This document shows, piece after piece, positions 20,992 through 29,855 of a stretch of DNA of 64,000 nucleotides. Origin of the DNA: Leifsonia sp. 466MF. GTDB lineage: Bacteria > Actinomycetota > Actinomycetes > Actinomycetales > Microbacteriaceae. Below the pieces are notes generated by a model. It was not told the origin of the DNA. It did no database searches and saw nothing but the letters and a program-made list of their open reading frames with translations. The stretch is from positions 2,604,001-2,668,000 of the forward strand of contig NZ_LT629696.1 of assembly GCF_900100265.1 (NCBI RefSeq). The letters run 5' to 3'. The position numbers and the translations under genes were made by a program. Numbering within the stretch: position 1 is the stretch's first letter; each line of letters begins with the position of its first letter.

Positions 20992-22788
20992 ATGGCGTTC
21001 ACGCCGCCTCCCGCGTTCACGACGCGTCCCACCCTGCAGGGGACGTTCGGCATGAGCGCGTCGACGCACTGGCTCGCGACAGCGGCCGCCCAGGCCGTGC
21101 TGGAGCGCGGCGGCAACGCCTTCGATGCGGCAGCGGCGGGCGCCTTCGTGCTGCACGTCGTCGAACCGCACCTGAATGGCCCGGGCGGCGACCTCGTGGC
21201 GCTCTTCGCCACGGCGGAGGACCCGACGCCGGTCGTGCTGTCCGGCCAGGGCCCCGCACCCGCCGGAGCAACCCGCGAGCATTACCTCGCCGAGGGGCTC
21301 GAACTGGTGCCCGGTTCCGGCGCGCTGGCCACGGCCGTCCCCGGCGCGGTGGATGCGTGGCTCCTCCTGCTGAAGGACCACGGCACCTGGGAGCTCGCGG
21401 ACGTGCTCGCGTTCGCCATCGGTTACGCCGAGGGTGGGCATCCCGTACTCGAGCGGGTGTGCGCGACGATCGAACGCGTCGCACCCCTGTTCACCGAGCA
21501 CTGGCCGACGTCGGCCGAGCGCTGGATGCCCGGCGGCCGCATCCCGGTGCCCGGCGAGCTGATCGTCGACCCGGCGTATGCGCGGGTGCTGCGCGGCCTC
21601 ATCGCCGCGGGCGACGGCGCAGCGAGCCGGGAGGAGCGGATCGAGGCGGCGCGCACGGAGTGGGCGACGGGATTCGTCGCCCGGGCCGTCGAGGAGTTCG
21701 TGCGCACCCCGCACCGCCATTCCGACGGAGGCGACCATGCCGGCGTCATCGCGGCGTCGGACTTCGCGGGGTACCGCGCGTCGTACGAGCCGGCGGTGAC
21801 CCTCGAGTTCCGCGGGAACACCATCGCGAAGACAGCCGCGTGGAGCCAGGGGCCGGCACTGCTCGCGACCCTCGCCATCCTGGACGGCTTCGACGACGAC
21901 CGCCTCGATCCGTCGACCGAGCTCGGCGCGCACACGGTGCTGGAGGCGCAGAAGCTCGCCTACGCCGACCGCGACGCCTACTTCGGCGACGACGATGTGC
22001 CCCTCGGCACGCTGCTCTCGCCCGCCTATGCGGCCGAGCGTCGCGCGCTGATCGGCGACCGGGCGTCCGCCGAGTTCCGCCCGGGGGTGCTCCCCGGCCG
22101 CGAGCCCTTCACACCGCCACTGCGCACGGCGTACACCCCGCCGTCCGGCGTCGCGGCGGAGGGCGTCGGAGAGCCGACGGTGTCGCGGACCGGCGAGACG
22201 CGCGGAGACACCTGCCACATCGACGTCGTGGACCGCTGGGGCAACATCGTCTCGGCGACGCCGTCCGGCGGCTGGTTGCAGTCGTCCCCGACCATCCCGG
22301 AGCTGGGGTTCTGCCTCGGCACCCGCCTGCAGATGACCTGGCTGGAGGAGGGCTCCGCGTCCACCCTGACGGCCGGGCGCCGGCCCCGCACGACGCTGAC
22401 GCCGACCCTGGTGCTGCGCGACGGCGTCCCGGTGACCGCACTCGGCTCCCCCGGCGGCGACCAGCAGGATCAGTGGCAACTGCTGTACCTGCTGCGCACG
22501 ATCGTGGGCGGCTACTCCCCGCAGCAGGCCGTCGACGCTCCGGCGCTGCACACCACCTCCATCGCGGAGTCGTTCTGGCCGCGCACCTGGGTTCCCGCCG
22601 GCGCGGTGGTCGAGGATCGCCTCGGCGACGACGTCATCGCGGGTCTGGAGGCGCGCGGCCACCAAGTCACCCGCGCCGGCGAGTGGACGCTGGGCCGCCT
22701 GTCGTCCGTCGGCCGCGACCCGCAGACGGGCGTGCTGAGCGCCGCCGCCAACCCGCGCGGCCAGCAGGGCTACGCGGCCGGTCGCTGA
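20992..22788 (+). CDS. Gamma-glutamyltransferase family protein, no signal peptide
   Basis: An Ntn-hydrolase that in the family cleaves gamma-glutamyl bonds after self-processing. The 598-residue protein has the N-terminal GGNAFDAA and GPGGDLVALF segments and an apparent autocatalytic Thr-407 in GDTCHIDVVD, followed by GSPGGDQQDQWQ near the C-terminus, in family order. There is no signal peptide, unlike periplasmic or secreted GGTs, so a cytoplasmic role is implied. The residue after the nucleophile is Cys rather than the usual Thr or Ser. Substrate unassigned. Confidence 0.88.
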   Translation: MAFTPPPAFTTRPTLQGTFGMSASTHWLATAAAQAVLERGGNAFDAAAAGAFVLHVVEPHLNGPGGDLVALFATAEDPTPVVLSGQGPAPAGATREHYLAEGLELVPGSGALATAVPGAVDAWLLLLKDHGTWELADVLAFAIGYAEGGHPVLERVCATIERVAPLFTEHWPTSAERWMPGGRIPVPGELIVDPAYARVLRGLIAAGDGAASREERIEAARTEWATGFVARAVEEFVRTPHRHSDGGDHAGVIAASDFAGYRASYEPAVTLEFRGNTIAKTAAWSQGPALLATLAILDGFDDDRLDPSTELGAHTVLEAQKLAYADRDAYFGDDDVPLGTLLSPAYAAERRALIGDRASAEFRPGVLPGREPFTPPLRTAYTPPSGVAAEGVGEPTVSRTGETRGDTCHIDVVDRWGNIVSATPSGGWLQSSPTIPELGFCLGTRLQMTWLEEGSASTLTAGRRPRTTLTPTLVLRDGVPVTALGSPGGDQQDQWQLLYLLRTIVGGYSPQQAVDAPALHTTSIAESFWPRTWVPAGAVVEDRLGDDVIAGLEARGHQVTRAGEWTLGRLSSVGRDPQTGVLSAAANPRGQQGYAAGR

Positions 22789-22800
22789 CCTCGCGGCGCG

Positions 22801-24177
22801 TCAGGCCACGGCCTCGACCGCGCGACGGACGGCGGCGACCGTTCGGCCCGCCTCCTCCGCGTCGGTCAGCCAGTTGCTGACGGAGAAGCGCAAGACGGCC
22901 CGGCCCTGCCAGGTGGACGGGGAGGCGAGGGCGACACCATCGGTGAGGAGCGCCGCCCCGACCCCGCGAGTGCGGTCGTCGCTCCCGAAGGACGCGCACA
23001 CCTGCGTGTAGACGACCTCGTTGAGCACCTCCGCACCGGGCATGCCGCGGATGCCGTGGGCGATCACCGTCGCCGCGTCCGCCAGCTGCTGGACCAGCTC
23101 GGCCACGCCGAGGCGGCCGAGTTGCGCGAGCGTCGCGTACGTCGTCAGCCCGCGGGCGCGGCGAGACAGCTCCGGGACGCGGTCGCTCGGGTCGGCCACG
23201 TCGGCGGAGGAGGCGAGGTACGCCGCGTGCTGGGCCATCGCACTGTGCAGGGCGGCGGGGTCGGCGACGACCGCGATGCCGCAGTCGTAGGGGACGCTCA
23301 GGGTCTTGTGCGCATCCGTCGCCCACGAGTCCGCACCCTCGATGCCGTCGGTCAGCGCGCGCAGGCCCGGGGCGGCGGCGGCCCAGAGCCCGAAGGCGCC
23401 GTCCACGTGCACCCAGGCGCCGGCGTCGTGCGCAATCTCGATCAGTTCCGCGAACGGGTCGAACGCGCCCGAGTGGATGTTGCCCGCCTGCAGCACGACG
23501 AGTGCCGGGCCATCGCCGTCCGCCAGGGCCTCGCGCAGGGCGTCCGGCAGCATCCGCCCCTGCGCGTCGGCCGCCACGACCCTCCCGCGCCCGAGCCCGG
23601 CGAGGTGGGCGGCACTGTCCACCGAGCCGTGCCGCTCGGCGCCGACCAGCACGCGGATGCGCGGCGACCCCGCCAACCCGTCGCCTGGGTCCCATCCGGC
23701 CCGTCGCAGCAGTTCGTCGCGGCCGCAGGTCAGTCCGACGACGTTCGCGACCGTCGCGCCCGTGACGAACCCCACTTCCGCGGTGTCGGGCAGCGCGAGC
23801 AGGTCGAGGAGCCACTCGGCCGCGAGCTCCTCCGCGCCGGCGACACCGGGCGTGACGGAGCGGAGACCCGTGTTCTGGTCCCACGCCGACGTCAGCCAGT
23901 CGGCGGCCAACGCGACCGGCTGCGCGCCTCCCATCACCCAGCCGTGGAACCGGGGCGAGTGGATGCGCATGAGCCCCGGCTCGATCGCCGCCGACATCCT
24001 GCGGATAACCTCGACGGGGGCCGGGCCGCGGTCGGGCAGGGCGCGGCCCAGCGCATCCTTCACCCGCTCCACGTCGGTCTCGGGCGGGATGCGCCCGTCG
24101 CGGATGCCGCCGAGCCAACGCTCCGCCGACCGCACCGCTTCGTCGAGCGGCTCCCGAAATCCCTCCGGATCAGTCAC
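22801..24177 (-). CDS. Group II pyridoxal-5'-phosphate-dependent decarboxylase
   Basis: A 458-residue fold-type-I PLP enzyme of the aromatic/glutamate decarboxylase family. The cofactor Asp lies in VHVDGAFG (Asp-259) and the Schiff-base lysine is Lys-291 in TDAHKTLSVPYDCG. The pattern HSPRFHGWVMGG and QNTG near the N-terminus resembles aromatic-L-amino-acid decarboxylases. Substrate not known. The start is GTG at 24177, six bases after TAGCAT, so leaderless. Convergent with the GGT homologue, 12 bases apart. Confidence 0.88.
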   Translation of the reverse strand: MTDPEGFREPLDEAVRSAERWLGGIRDGRIPPETDVERVKDALGRALPDRGPAPVEVIRRMSAAIEPGLMRIHSPRFHGWVMGGAQPVALAADWLTSAWDQNTGLRSVTPGVAGAEELAAEWLLDLLALPDTAEVGFVTGATVANVVGLTCGRDELLRRAGWDPGDGLAGSPRIRVLVGAERHGSVDSAAHLAGLGRGRVVAADAQGRMLPDALREALADGDGPALVVLQAGNIHSGAFDPFAELIEIAHDAGAWVHVDGAFGLWAAAAPGLRALTDGIEGADSWATDAHKTLSVPYDCGIAVVADPAALHSAMAQHAAYLASSADVADPSDRVPELSRRARGLTTYATLAQLGRLGVAELVQQLADAATVIAHGIRGMPGAEVLNEVVYTQVCASFGSDDRTRGVGAALLTDGVALASPSTWQGRAVLRFSVSNWLTDAEEAGRTVAAVRRAVEAVA

Positions 24178-24255
24178 ACGCGCATGCTAGTGCGGCCCGT
24201 GGTGCTCGTTGATGCTGCGTTTCGGGGGCCGAATGCCGCGCCGTCGAGCGCCTCG

Positions 24256-25683
24256 TCACCAGACGGGCGGGCGGCGATCCGTCCAGCGGAGGCGGCGCTC
24301 CAGCTGCGCGGCCAGCGAGAGCAGCGTCCGCTCGCCGCCGGGGCGCCCGATCAGCTGCACACCCATCGGCAGGCCGTCGGCGGTCTGCGACACCGGGAGG
24401 ACGATCGCCGGGAGGCCGGTGACGTTCAGCATGGACGTGAAGGGCGTGTACTGCACCTGCTGCTCGAAGTTGCGCTCCCCGTCCTCCTGGTCGTACCAGC
24501 CGACCGGGCGCGGGGTGAGCGCCATCGCGGGCGTCAGCACGGCGTCGAACGACGACAGCTGGCGGATGAAGGACCGCTCGTACGCGGTGAGCGCCGAAAG
24601 GGCCTCGCTGAGCTCGCGGGCGCTGAGCGCGCGGCCGCGCCCGACCAGCCACGCCGTCAGCGGCTCGAGCAGCGCGAGCGTCTCCCCCTCGGCCGGGATG
24701 CGCGCCGCGCCCGCCTGCCAGATCGTGCGGAACGCCGGAGCGTATGTGTCGTCCGGCTCGAGCGCCGTCTCCTCGACGCCATGCCCGAGGGCCGAGACGG
24801 CATCGACGGCCACGGCGAGCGCCTCGCGCGCCTCCGGCGAGAGGTGGATGTCGTAGGCGCTGTCCCAGGCGGACGTCGTCATCACGCCGAGCTGGAACCT
24901 GCCCTCCCCGCGCACGGCGGTCCCGAGGAACGGACCATCGTCGTCGTAGGGCGCGCGCAGCGTGTAGTGGTGGTCGATCCGGCCGTTGCGCTTCGCTATG
25001 ATCCCGTCGAGCAGCAGCGCCGCATCCGCCGTGGTGCGCGCGATCGGCCCGTCGACGACGAGCCCCGCGAGCGACTCGATCCCGCTGCCGGCGGGCACCA
25101 GCCCGCGGGAGGGCTTCAGTCCGACGAGTCCACACGCGGCGGCGGGGATGCGGATGCTGCCGCCGCCGTCGGACCCGGGGGCGAAGGGCAGCATCCCGGC
25201 CGCCACCGCGACCGCGGCCCCGCCGCTGGACCCGCCAGCGCCGAGGTCCGGATTCCAGGGGTTGCGGGCGGGCGGCGCGGCGAGCGACTCCGTGTAGGCC
25301 GGGAGCCCGAACTCGGGCGCGTTCGTCTTGCCGAGGCTCACCGCACCCGCCGCATCGAGGGTCTCGACGATCTCGTCGCTCGTGTCGGGAACGAAGCCGG
25401 CCATCGCGCGGGAGCCGAACCCGGTGGGAACGCCGGCGCGCATCCACAGGTCTTTGTCGCCGGAGGGCAGCCCCCACAGCGGGGCGGTCTTGGGCACGCG
25501 CTCGGCCACCTCGTCGGCCCGCTCGAGAGCCCGCTCGCGGGTGACGGTGACGAATGCTCCCAGCTCGGGGTTCAGGCGTTCGATGCGGTCCAGGTAGTGA
25601 GTGGCGAGCTCCCGGGGCGACACCCGCCCGGACTGGAGTTCCTGCCAGAGTGCGAGCGCCGTCAGCTCGTGGAGGTCGGCCAT
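24256..25683 (-). CDS. Amidase (amidase signature family)
   Basis: Hydrolyses amide bonds with a Ser-cisSer-Lys triad. The 475-residue protein shows Lys-77 (SGDKD), the GGSSGG loop at 151-156 and the nucleophile Ser-176 in SDGGGSIRIPA. Absence of GatB/GatC neighbours and the divergent C-terminus argue against a GatA role. ATG at 25683 lies six bases after TAGCCT, so a leaderless transcript is likely. The hydrolase gene upstream ends only nine bases before it, so it may also be read through from there. Substrate unknown. Confidence 0.9.
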   Translation of the reverse strand: MADLHELTALALWQELQSGRVSPRELATHYLDRIERLNPELGAFVTVTRERALERADEVAERVPKTAPLWGLPSGDKDLWMRAGVPTGFGSRAMAGFVPDTSDEIVETLDAAGAVSLGKTNAPEFGLPAYTESLAAPPARNPWNPDLGAGGSSGGAAVAVAAGMLPFAPGSDGGGSIRIPAAACGLVGLKPSRGLVPAGSGIESLAGLVVDGPIARTTADAALLLDGIIAKRNGRIDHHYTLRAPYDDDGPFLGTAVRGEGRFQLGVMTTSAWDSAYDIHLSPEAREALAVAVDAVSALGHGVEETALEPDDTYAPAFRTIWQAGAARIPAEGETLALLEPLTAWLVGRGRALSARELSEALSALTAYERSFIRQLSSFDAVLTPAMALTPRPVGWYDQEDGERNFEQQVQYTPFTSMLNVTGLPAIVLPVSQTADGLPMGVQLIGRPGGERTLLSLAAQLERRLRWTDRRPPVW

Positions 25684-25692
25684 GGGGCCAGG

Positions 25693-26850
25693 CTAGCCGA
25701 CCGCGCCGTCCTCCCGCGCCGGCTGCAGGAACTCGATCACGGCGACGTTGAACGCAGCGGGGTCGACGTTGTACTCCCACGTGTGCTCGGCGGGAGGGAG
25801 TTCCACGAGCCGGACCAGGCGCGGGTTGGCCATGGCGAACAGGAGGGACGACGACAGCGGCACTTCGCGGTCGCCATCGGAGTGCAGCACGAGTGTCGGG
25901 ACGGTGAGTCTCCCCGGTCGCGACCAGTCGAGCAGGTCGAAGTCGATCGGCTCGGGCAGGCCCGACTTCGCGGCCGCGACCGGATCGGCGAGCGCCCGGA
26001 TCGCGAGCGACCCGACCCACCCGGGAAGCCCGCGCTCGGCTGCCACGTTGCGGATCGCCGCGCGCCAGTCGGTGACCGGCGCGACGAGCACGAGCCGATC
26101 GATGGCCGCCCGGTGCGCGCTCCGCTCGGAGAGCTGCAGTGCGAGCGCTCCCCCGAGCGACCAGCCGACGAGCACTACCCGCTCGGCGCCGTGCGCGAGC
26201 GCGAAGGCGATCGCCGCATCCACGTCCTCCCATTCGCTCTGCCCGAGCTGGGAGGCGCCGCCCGGCACGGTCGGCCCCTCCCCGTCGCCGCGGAACGAGA
26301 CGACCAGGGAGGTCATGCCGAGCGCGTCCGTCGCCGGCACGGAGCGGAGGGCCGTCACGCGCGTGCTGTTGTGCCCGTGGATGTGGATGGCCCAGGTGAC
26401 CGGATGCCGGGGCTCCTCCGGCACGATCACCCACGCCGGCGCCGCTCCGCCCGGCACCGGGAGCAGAACCTCCCCGTATCGCCGCCGGAGCGCGGCCGGA
26501 TCGGGGTGGAGGTGTCCCGTCCACACCCCCTCGTCCGCCGCCGACAGGTCGCCGGTGACCTCCAGCAGTTCTCGGGCGACGGTTCCCGCGTCGCGGTCGT
26601 AGGCGACGGCGTGACCGACGACGGCGTGCCCGCCGTCGCCGAACCAGAGGCCGAACTGGCCCCGGTGGAGCGTGCGCCGGTCGGCCTCGAGCGTGACGGT
26701 CGTGTCGGTGCTGCCGTGGATGCGGGTCTGCGGCCGCGGGCCGGGCGCGACGATTGCACGCGCGAGCGCGACTCGGGCACGCCGGACGCACCACAGCCCG
26801 CCGGCCCAGAGCAGGCCGGCCGCTGCGACGGCCACGAGAATCCACCCCAT
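25693..26850 (-). CDS. Membrane-anchored alpha/beta hydrolase
   Basis: A 385-residue serine hydrolase. Residues 3-20 form a hydrophobic N-terminal anchor; the alpha/beta-hydrolase core follows with HIHGHNS as the oxyanion region, nucleophile Ser-231 in GWSLGG, then Asp-325 (LHSDGDREVPL) and His-356 (PPAEHTWEY). The order and spacing are normal for the fold. It is divergent from the GntR-ABC operon. No Shine-Dalgarno is seen before ATG 26850. Substrate unknown. Confidence 0.82.
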   Translation of the reverse strand: MGWILVAVAAAGLLWAGGLWCVRRARVALARAIVAPGPRPQTRIHGSTDTTVTLEADRRTLHRGQFGLWFGDGGHAVVGHAVAYDRDAGTVARELLEVTGDLSAADEGVWTGHLHPDPAALRRRYGEVLLPVPGGAAPAWVIVPEEPRHPVTWAIHIHGHNSTRVTALRSVPATDALGMTSLVVSFRGDGEGPTVPGGASQLGQSEWEDVDAAIAFALAHGAERVVLVGWSLGGALALQLSERSAHRAAIDRLVLVAPVTDWRAAIRNVAAERGLPGWVGSLAIRALADPVAAAKSGLPEPIDFDLLDWSRPGRLTVPTLVLHSDGDREVPLSSSLLFAMANPRLVRLVELPPAEHTWEYNVDPAAFNVAVIEFLQPAREDGAVG

Positions 26851-26898
26851 ACCCGGGGGACGAGACGAGGTGCCGCTTCGTGACGCGGAAACCGGCTC

Positions 26899-26947
26899 TT
26901 GACATTGCCACTTCAGCCTGGTTGGTTAGTTACATGAGTAATGAACC
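26899..26947 (+). promoter_or_regulatory. Promoter and GntR-type operator of the gntR-ABC operon
   Basis: A perfect TTGACA -35 lies at 26899-26904. Seventeen bases later comes a poor -10 (TTGGTT, 26922-26927). Overlapping it is an inverted repeat GGTTAGTTAC-N4-GTAATGAACC (26924-26947; 8 of 10 positions pair). The regulator gene starts 12 bases further on, so autorepression by the YtrA-type regulator is likely. Confidence 0.65.
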
Positions 26948-26959
26948 GGTGAAGCTCGC

Positions 26960-27382
26960 GTGATCGACGAAGGCAAGCCGATCTTCGTCCAGATCGCCGA
27001 GCAGATCGAAGACGACATCATCGACGGGGTCTACCCCGCCGAGACCCAGGTGCCGTCCACGAACGAGTTCGCCGCCTTTTACCGGATCAACCCGGCGACG
27101 GCGGGCAAGGGCGTGAACCTCCTGGTCGACGACGGAATCCTCTACAAGAAACGAGGCATCGGAATGTTCGTCTCCGACGGCGCCCGCGAGCGGCTCGTCG
27201 CCAAGCGCCGCGACGCGTTCAGCGACGAGTACCTCCGCCCGCTGCTCGCCGAGGCCGCGAAGCTCGGCATCGGCGCAGAGCAGCTGACCCGCATGATCCA
27301 GACGGCCGCCGATGAGCGACCGGCCACCCCGCACATCCAGACGACGCCGACGGCGTCCCCGTCGAAAGGAGTGAGCGCATGA
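26960..27382 (+). CDS. GntR family regulator, YtrA subfamily
   Basis: A 140-residue transcription factor with a winged helix-turn-helix at about residues 8-72 (PIFVQIAEQIEDDIIDGVY, then VPSTNEFAAFYRINPATAGKG). The short C-terminal part without a metabolite-binding domain places it in the YtrA subfamily, which normally represses a linked ABC exporter. Starts on GTG 26960. It overlaps the ATPase gene by four bases (ATGA). Confidence 0.92.
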   Translation: MIDEGKPIFVQIAEQIEDDIIDGVYPAETQVPSTNEFAAFYRINPATAGKGVNLLVDDGILYKKRGIGMFVSDGARERLVAKRRDAFSDEYLRPLLAEAAKLGIGAEQLTRMIQTAADERPATPHIQTTPTASPSKGVSA

Positions 27383-28296
27383 GCGCCGCCCCCGCCCCGA
27401 CCTCCATCGCTCCGGCGGTGCAGGTGTCGGGCCTGACCAAACGGTTCGGATCGTTCACCGCGATCGACGACGTGTCCGTCACCATGAAGCCGGGCCGCAT
27501 CCACGGCCTCCTCGGCCGCAACGGCGCAGGCAAGACGACGCTGATGCAGCTCATCACCGGGCAGGACTTCGCCACGCAGGGCGACATCCACGTCTTCGGC
27601 GAGAAGCCGACCGAGAACCCGCACGTGCTGCAGAACGTCTGCTTCATCAAAGAGAGCCAGCGGTACCCCGAGGACTTCCAGCCGAAGCACGTCCTGCGCA
27701 GCGCGCCCTGGTTCTTCGAGAACTGGGACGCCGAGTACGCGGAGCAGCTCGTGGACGAGTTCCGGCTGCCCCTCAACCGGCGCATCAAGAAGCTCTCCCG
27801 CGGGCAGCTGTCGGCGATCGGCGTGATCGTCGGACTGGCGTCGCGCGCGCCGCTGACGTTCTTCGACGAGCCCTACCTCGGGCTGGACGCCGTCGCGCGC
27901 CAGCTCTTCTACGACCGCCTCCTCGAGGACTTCTCCGAGCATCCACGGACCGTGGTGCTCTCGACCCACCTGATCGACGAGGTGGCGAACCTCCTGGAGC
28001 ACGTCATCGTCATCGACCAGGGCCGCATCCTGATGGATGAGGACGCCGAGACCCTGCGCACCTCCGCCACCACCGTGGTGGGCCCGCGCGGAGCCGTCGA
28101 CGAGTTCGTCCGGGCCCACGACGTGCTGCACCGCGACGGCGTCGGCGGCCTCGCCTCCGTGACCGTCGCCGGCCTCAGCGCCTCCGACCGTTCCCAGGCA
28201 GCGGCAGCGGGGCTCGAACTCGCGCCGGTGTCCCTCCAGCAGTTGATCGTCCGCAGGACGGATGTCCGTGAGACAGGAATCGAGCAGACCGCATGA
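27379..28296 (+). CDS. ABC transporter ATP-binding protein
   Basis: A 305-residue nucleotide-binding subunit. Walker A is GRNGAGKTT, Walker B LTFFDEP with the switch His in LSTHLIDE. The signature motif is LSRGQ, not LSGGQ, a variant seen in YtrB-like exporters. The C-terminal ~80 residues are an extra domain. It overlaps both neighbours by ATGA, so regulator, ATPase and permease are one operon. Probable export of an envelope-active peptide or other compound, by analogy only. Confidence 0.92.
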   Translation: MSAAPAPTSIAPAVQVSGLTKRFGSFTAIDDVSVTMKPGRIHGLLGRNGAGKTTLMQLITGQDFATQGDIHVFGEKPTENPHVLQNVCFIKESQRYPEDFQPKHVLRSAPWFFENWDAEYAEQLVDEFRLPLNRRIKKLSRGQLSAIGVIVGLASRAPLTFFDEPYLGLDAVARQLFYDRLLEDFSEHPRTVVLSTHLIDEVANLLEHVIVIDQGRILMDEDAETLRTSATTVVGPRGAVDEFVRAHDVLHRDGVGGLASVTVAGLSASDRSQAAAAGLELAPVSLQQLIVRRTDVRETGIEQTA

Positions 28297-29066
28297 CCAT
28301 CGCGAACCCCGCACCCGCGCTGATCGCCGCTCCCGCGCTGGGGCGCCGCGTCTGGCGCGTCGTGCGCCTCAATCTCGTCAACAAGTGGACCGTGATCTGG
28401 ATCCCGGCCATGATCATGCTCTTCATCGGGCTGGTGAACTGGCTGATCTGGTGGATCATCTGGGCTGCGGCCGCCCCGGCCGACCGTGCGGACGCCGTCG
28501 ACGGCACGCAGTGGAACGGCGGAGCGTTCTACATCTTCGTCTACATGCTGGTCGTGGCCGCCCAGGTCATCACGGGGACGTTCCCCTTCGCGCTCGGCTA
28601 CAGCACAACGCGGCGCGACTTCGCACTCGGCTCCGGGCTGACCTTCCTGATGCTCGCCGCCGGCTATGCCGTCGGGTTCACCCTGCTGTCGGCCATCGAG
28701 GAGTGGACGAACGGCTGGGGCCTCGGCGGCCACCTGTTCACGTCGGTCTACTTCGACGGGGAGAGTCTGGGCGGCCGCCTCTTCACGGTGTTCGCCGCCA
28801 TGCTGTTCTTCTTCGCCGTCGGTGCGTTCTCCGCTGCGCTCTTCATGCGCTGGCGGATGAACGGCATCCTCGCTGCCGGTGCGGTCTTCATCCTGCTCGT
28901 GGTCGGCGCCATCGCGCTGATCACCCTCACGCAGAGCTGGCCGGCTGTGGGCGACTGGTTCGCCGCGAACGGCCCCTTCGGTGTCTCCGCGTGGCTACTG
29001 CTCCCGACCGCGGTGGCGGCGATCGCCGGGTACGCGGTGCTCGGGCGGGCGACCCCGCGCAGTTGA
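28293..29066 (+). CDS. ABC transporter permease, six-helix type
   Basis: A 257-residue hydrophobic protein with about six membrane segments (approximately residues 38-62, 79-102, 112-135, 158-182, 188-208 and 224-246). The conserved-looking GYSTTRRDFALG loop between the second and third helices resembles that of YtrC/YtrD-like permeases. It overlaps the ATPase by four bases and completes the operon. Only one permease is encoded, so it would act as a homodimer. Confidence 0.85.
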   Translation: MTIANPAPALIAAPALGRRVWRVVRLNLVNKWTVIWIPAMIMLFIGLVNWLIWWIIWAAAAPADRADAVDGTQWNGGAFYIFVYMLVVAAQVITGTFPFALGYSTTRRDFALGSGLTFLMLAAGYAVGFTLLSAIEEWTNGWGLGGHLFTSVYFDGESLGGRLFTVFAAMLFFFAVGAFSAALFMRWRMNGILAAGAVFILLVVGAIALITLTQSWPAVGDWFAANGPFGVSAWLLLPTAVAAIAGYAVLGRATPRS

Positions 29067-29093
29067 GCGGACCGGCGGATGCCGGGCATGGAC

Positions 29094-29122
29094 GTGGCCG
29101 GGAGTCTCGCGCTCCCGGCCAC
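29094..29122 (+). terminator. Terminator after the gntR-ABC operon
   Basis: An 11-bp perfect stem, GTGGCCGGGAG (29094-29104) and CTCCCGGCCAC (29112-29122), with a 7-base loop, followed by GGTTTC. It lies 28 bases after the permease stop. Confidence 0.8.
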
Positions 29123-29237
29123 GGTTTCATGCCATCGGCCTCACTCGGCCGGCGCGGTCTCCACGCCGTCCGACGATGTCGTCGAGGTCAGGCTAAGCCG
29201 CTCCTGCGACGCGCGACAGAACGTGCGGTGAACTCAT

Positions 29238-29274
29238 AGCGGGATGCGAGATCCCGCTCACCGTTCGCTAGCGT
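29238..29274 (+). promoter_or_regulatory. Inverted repeat and -10 box before the SMR gene
   Basis: AGCGGGAT (29238-29245) and ATCCCGCT (29251-29258) form an 8-bp inverted repeat with a 5-base gap, 11 bases before TAGCGT (29269-29274). The GTG start is seven bases after TAGCGT, so the mRNA is probably leaderless and the repeat would sit over the -35 region, as an operator would. No linked regulator gene is seen. Confidence 0.45.
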
Positions 29275-29281
29275 GTCTTCC

Positions 29282-29617
29282 GTGCTGGGCTACCTGTTTC
29301 TCGCCGTCGCCATCGCGACCGAGGTCGTCGCGACGACGTTCCTCAAGTTCACCTCCGGCGACAACCCGAAGTGGTGGGCCTTCGTCATCGTCGTCGTGGG
29401 CTACGTCGCGTCGTTCTTCGCGCTGTCCCTGGCTCTCGGCCGCGGCGTGCCCCTCGGCATCGCCTACGCGATCTGGTCGGCCGTCGGCGTCGCGGCGATC
29501 GCGATCATCTCCTGGGTGTTCTTTAAGGAGTCGCTCACCTGGGTGCAGATCGCCGGACTGGTGCTCGTGATCGGCGGCGTCGGACTGCTCGAGCTGGGCG
29601 CGAAGCACCCGGCCTAG
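29282..29617 (+). CDS. Small multidrug resistance (SMR) family transporter
   Basis: A 111-residue proton-coupled exporter with four membrane helices. The start MLGYLFLAVAIATEVVATTF contains the essential membrane Glu (Glu-14, EVVATT), and later segments GIAYAIWSAVGV and LVLIGGVGLLEL fit EmrE/SugE proteins (the latter reads LVIGGVGLLELG here). Functions as a dimer, single or paired; no second SMR gene is adjacent. It could be a quaternary-ammonium exporter or guanidinium exporter; the sequence does not decide. Start GTG 29282 preferred over GTG 29273. Confidence 0.88.
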   Translation: MLGYLFLAVAIATEVVATTFLKFTSGDNPKWWAFVIVVVGYVASFFALSLALGRGVPLGIAYAIWSAVGVAAIAIISWVFFKESLTWVQIAGLVLVIGGVGLLELGAKHPA

Positions 29618-29632
29618 CGGTCGGTCAGGCCG
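29610..29632. terminator. Hairpin spanning both stop codons of a convergent pair
   Basis: CGGCCT (29610-29615) pairs with AGGCCG (29627-29632); the stem overlaps the stops of the SMR gene and of the 76-residue ORF. A short stem, so only a modest candidate for a shared terminator. Confidence 0.4.
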
Positions 29633-29855
29633 AGCCGACGAACGCGCCGAGCGCCTCGTCCAGCGTCCGGGCGGGGGCGATGTACTCGTAGCGGGCGCCC
29701 TCCCCGGACGGGATGTACTCCCCCTCCGGCGTAACGGTCACCGCGCCGAGCAGACGGCCGCGGCCGAGCTCCGCATCCTCGTCCGGGAACGAGTGGTCGT
29801 AGACGTCGTAGCGATCGCCGTCCTCGTAGACGGTCAGGTCTTCCAGCAGCGGCAT
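29625..29855 (-). CDS. Hypothetical protein (76 aa)
   Basis: A small acidic soluble protein starting MPLLEDLTVYEDGDRYDVYD and containing an EGEYIPSGEGARYEYIAP segment that looks beta-rich. Its ATG overlaps the stop of the upstream membrane protein gene (TGATG), so it is co-translated with it. No cysteine, no signal peptide, no membrane segment. I do not recognise the family. Confidence 0.7.
   Translation of the reverse strand: MPLLEDLTVYEDGDRYDVYDHSFPDEDAELGRGRLLGAVTVTPEGEYIPSGEGARYEYIAPARTLDEALGAFVGSA

Noticed and set aside
23056..26883. 1275-codon plus-strand frame opposite the decarboxylase, amidase and hydrolase genes
   Set aside because: A shadow frame: no domain is recognisable and it mirrors three genes with intact motifs on the other strand.
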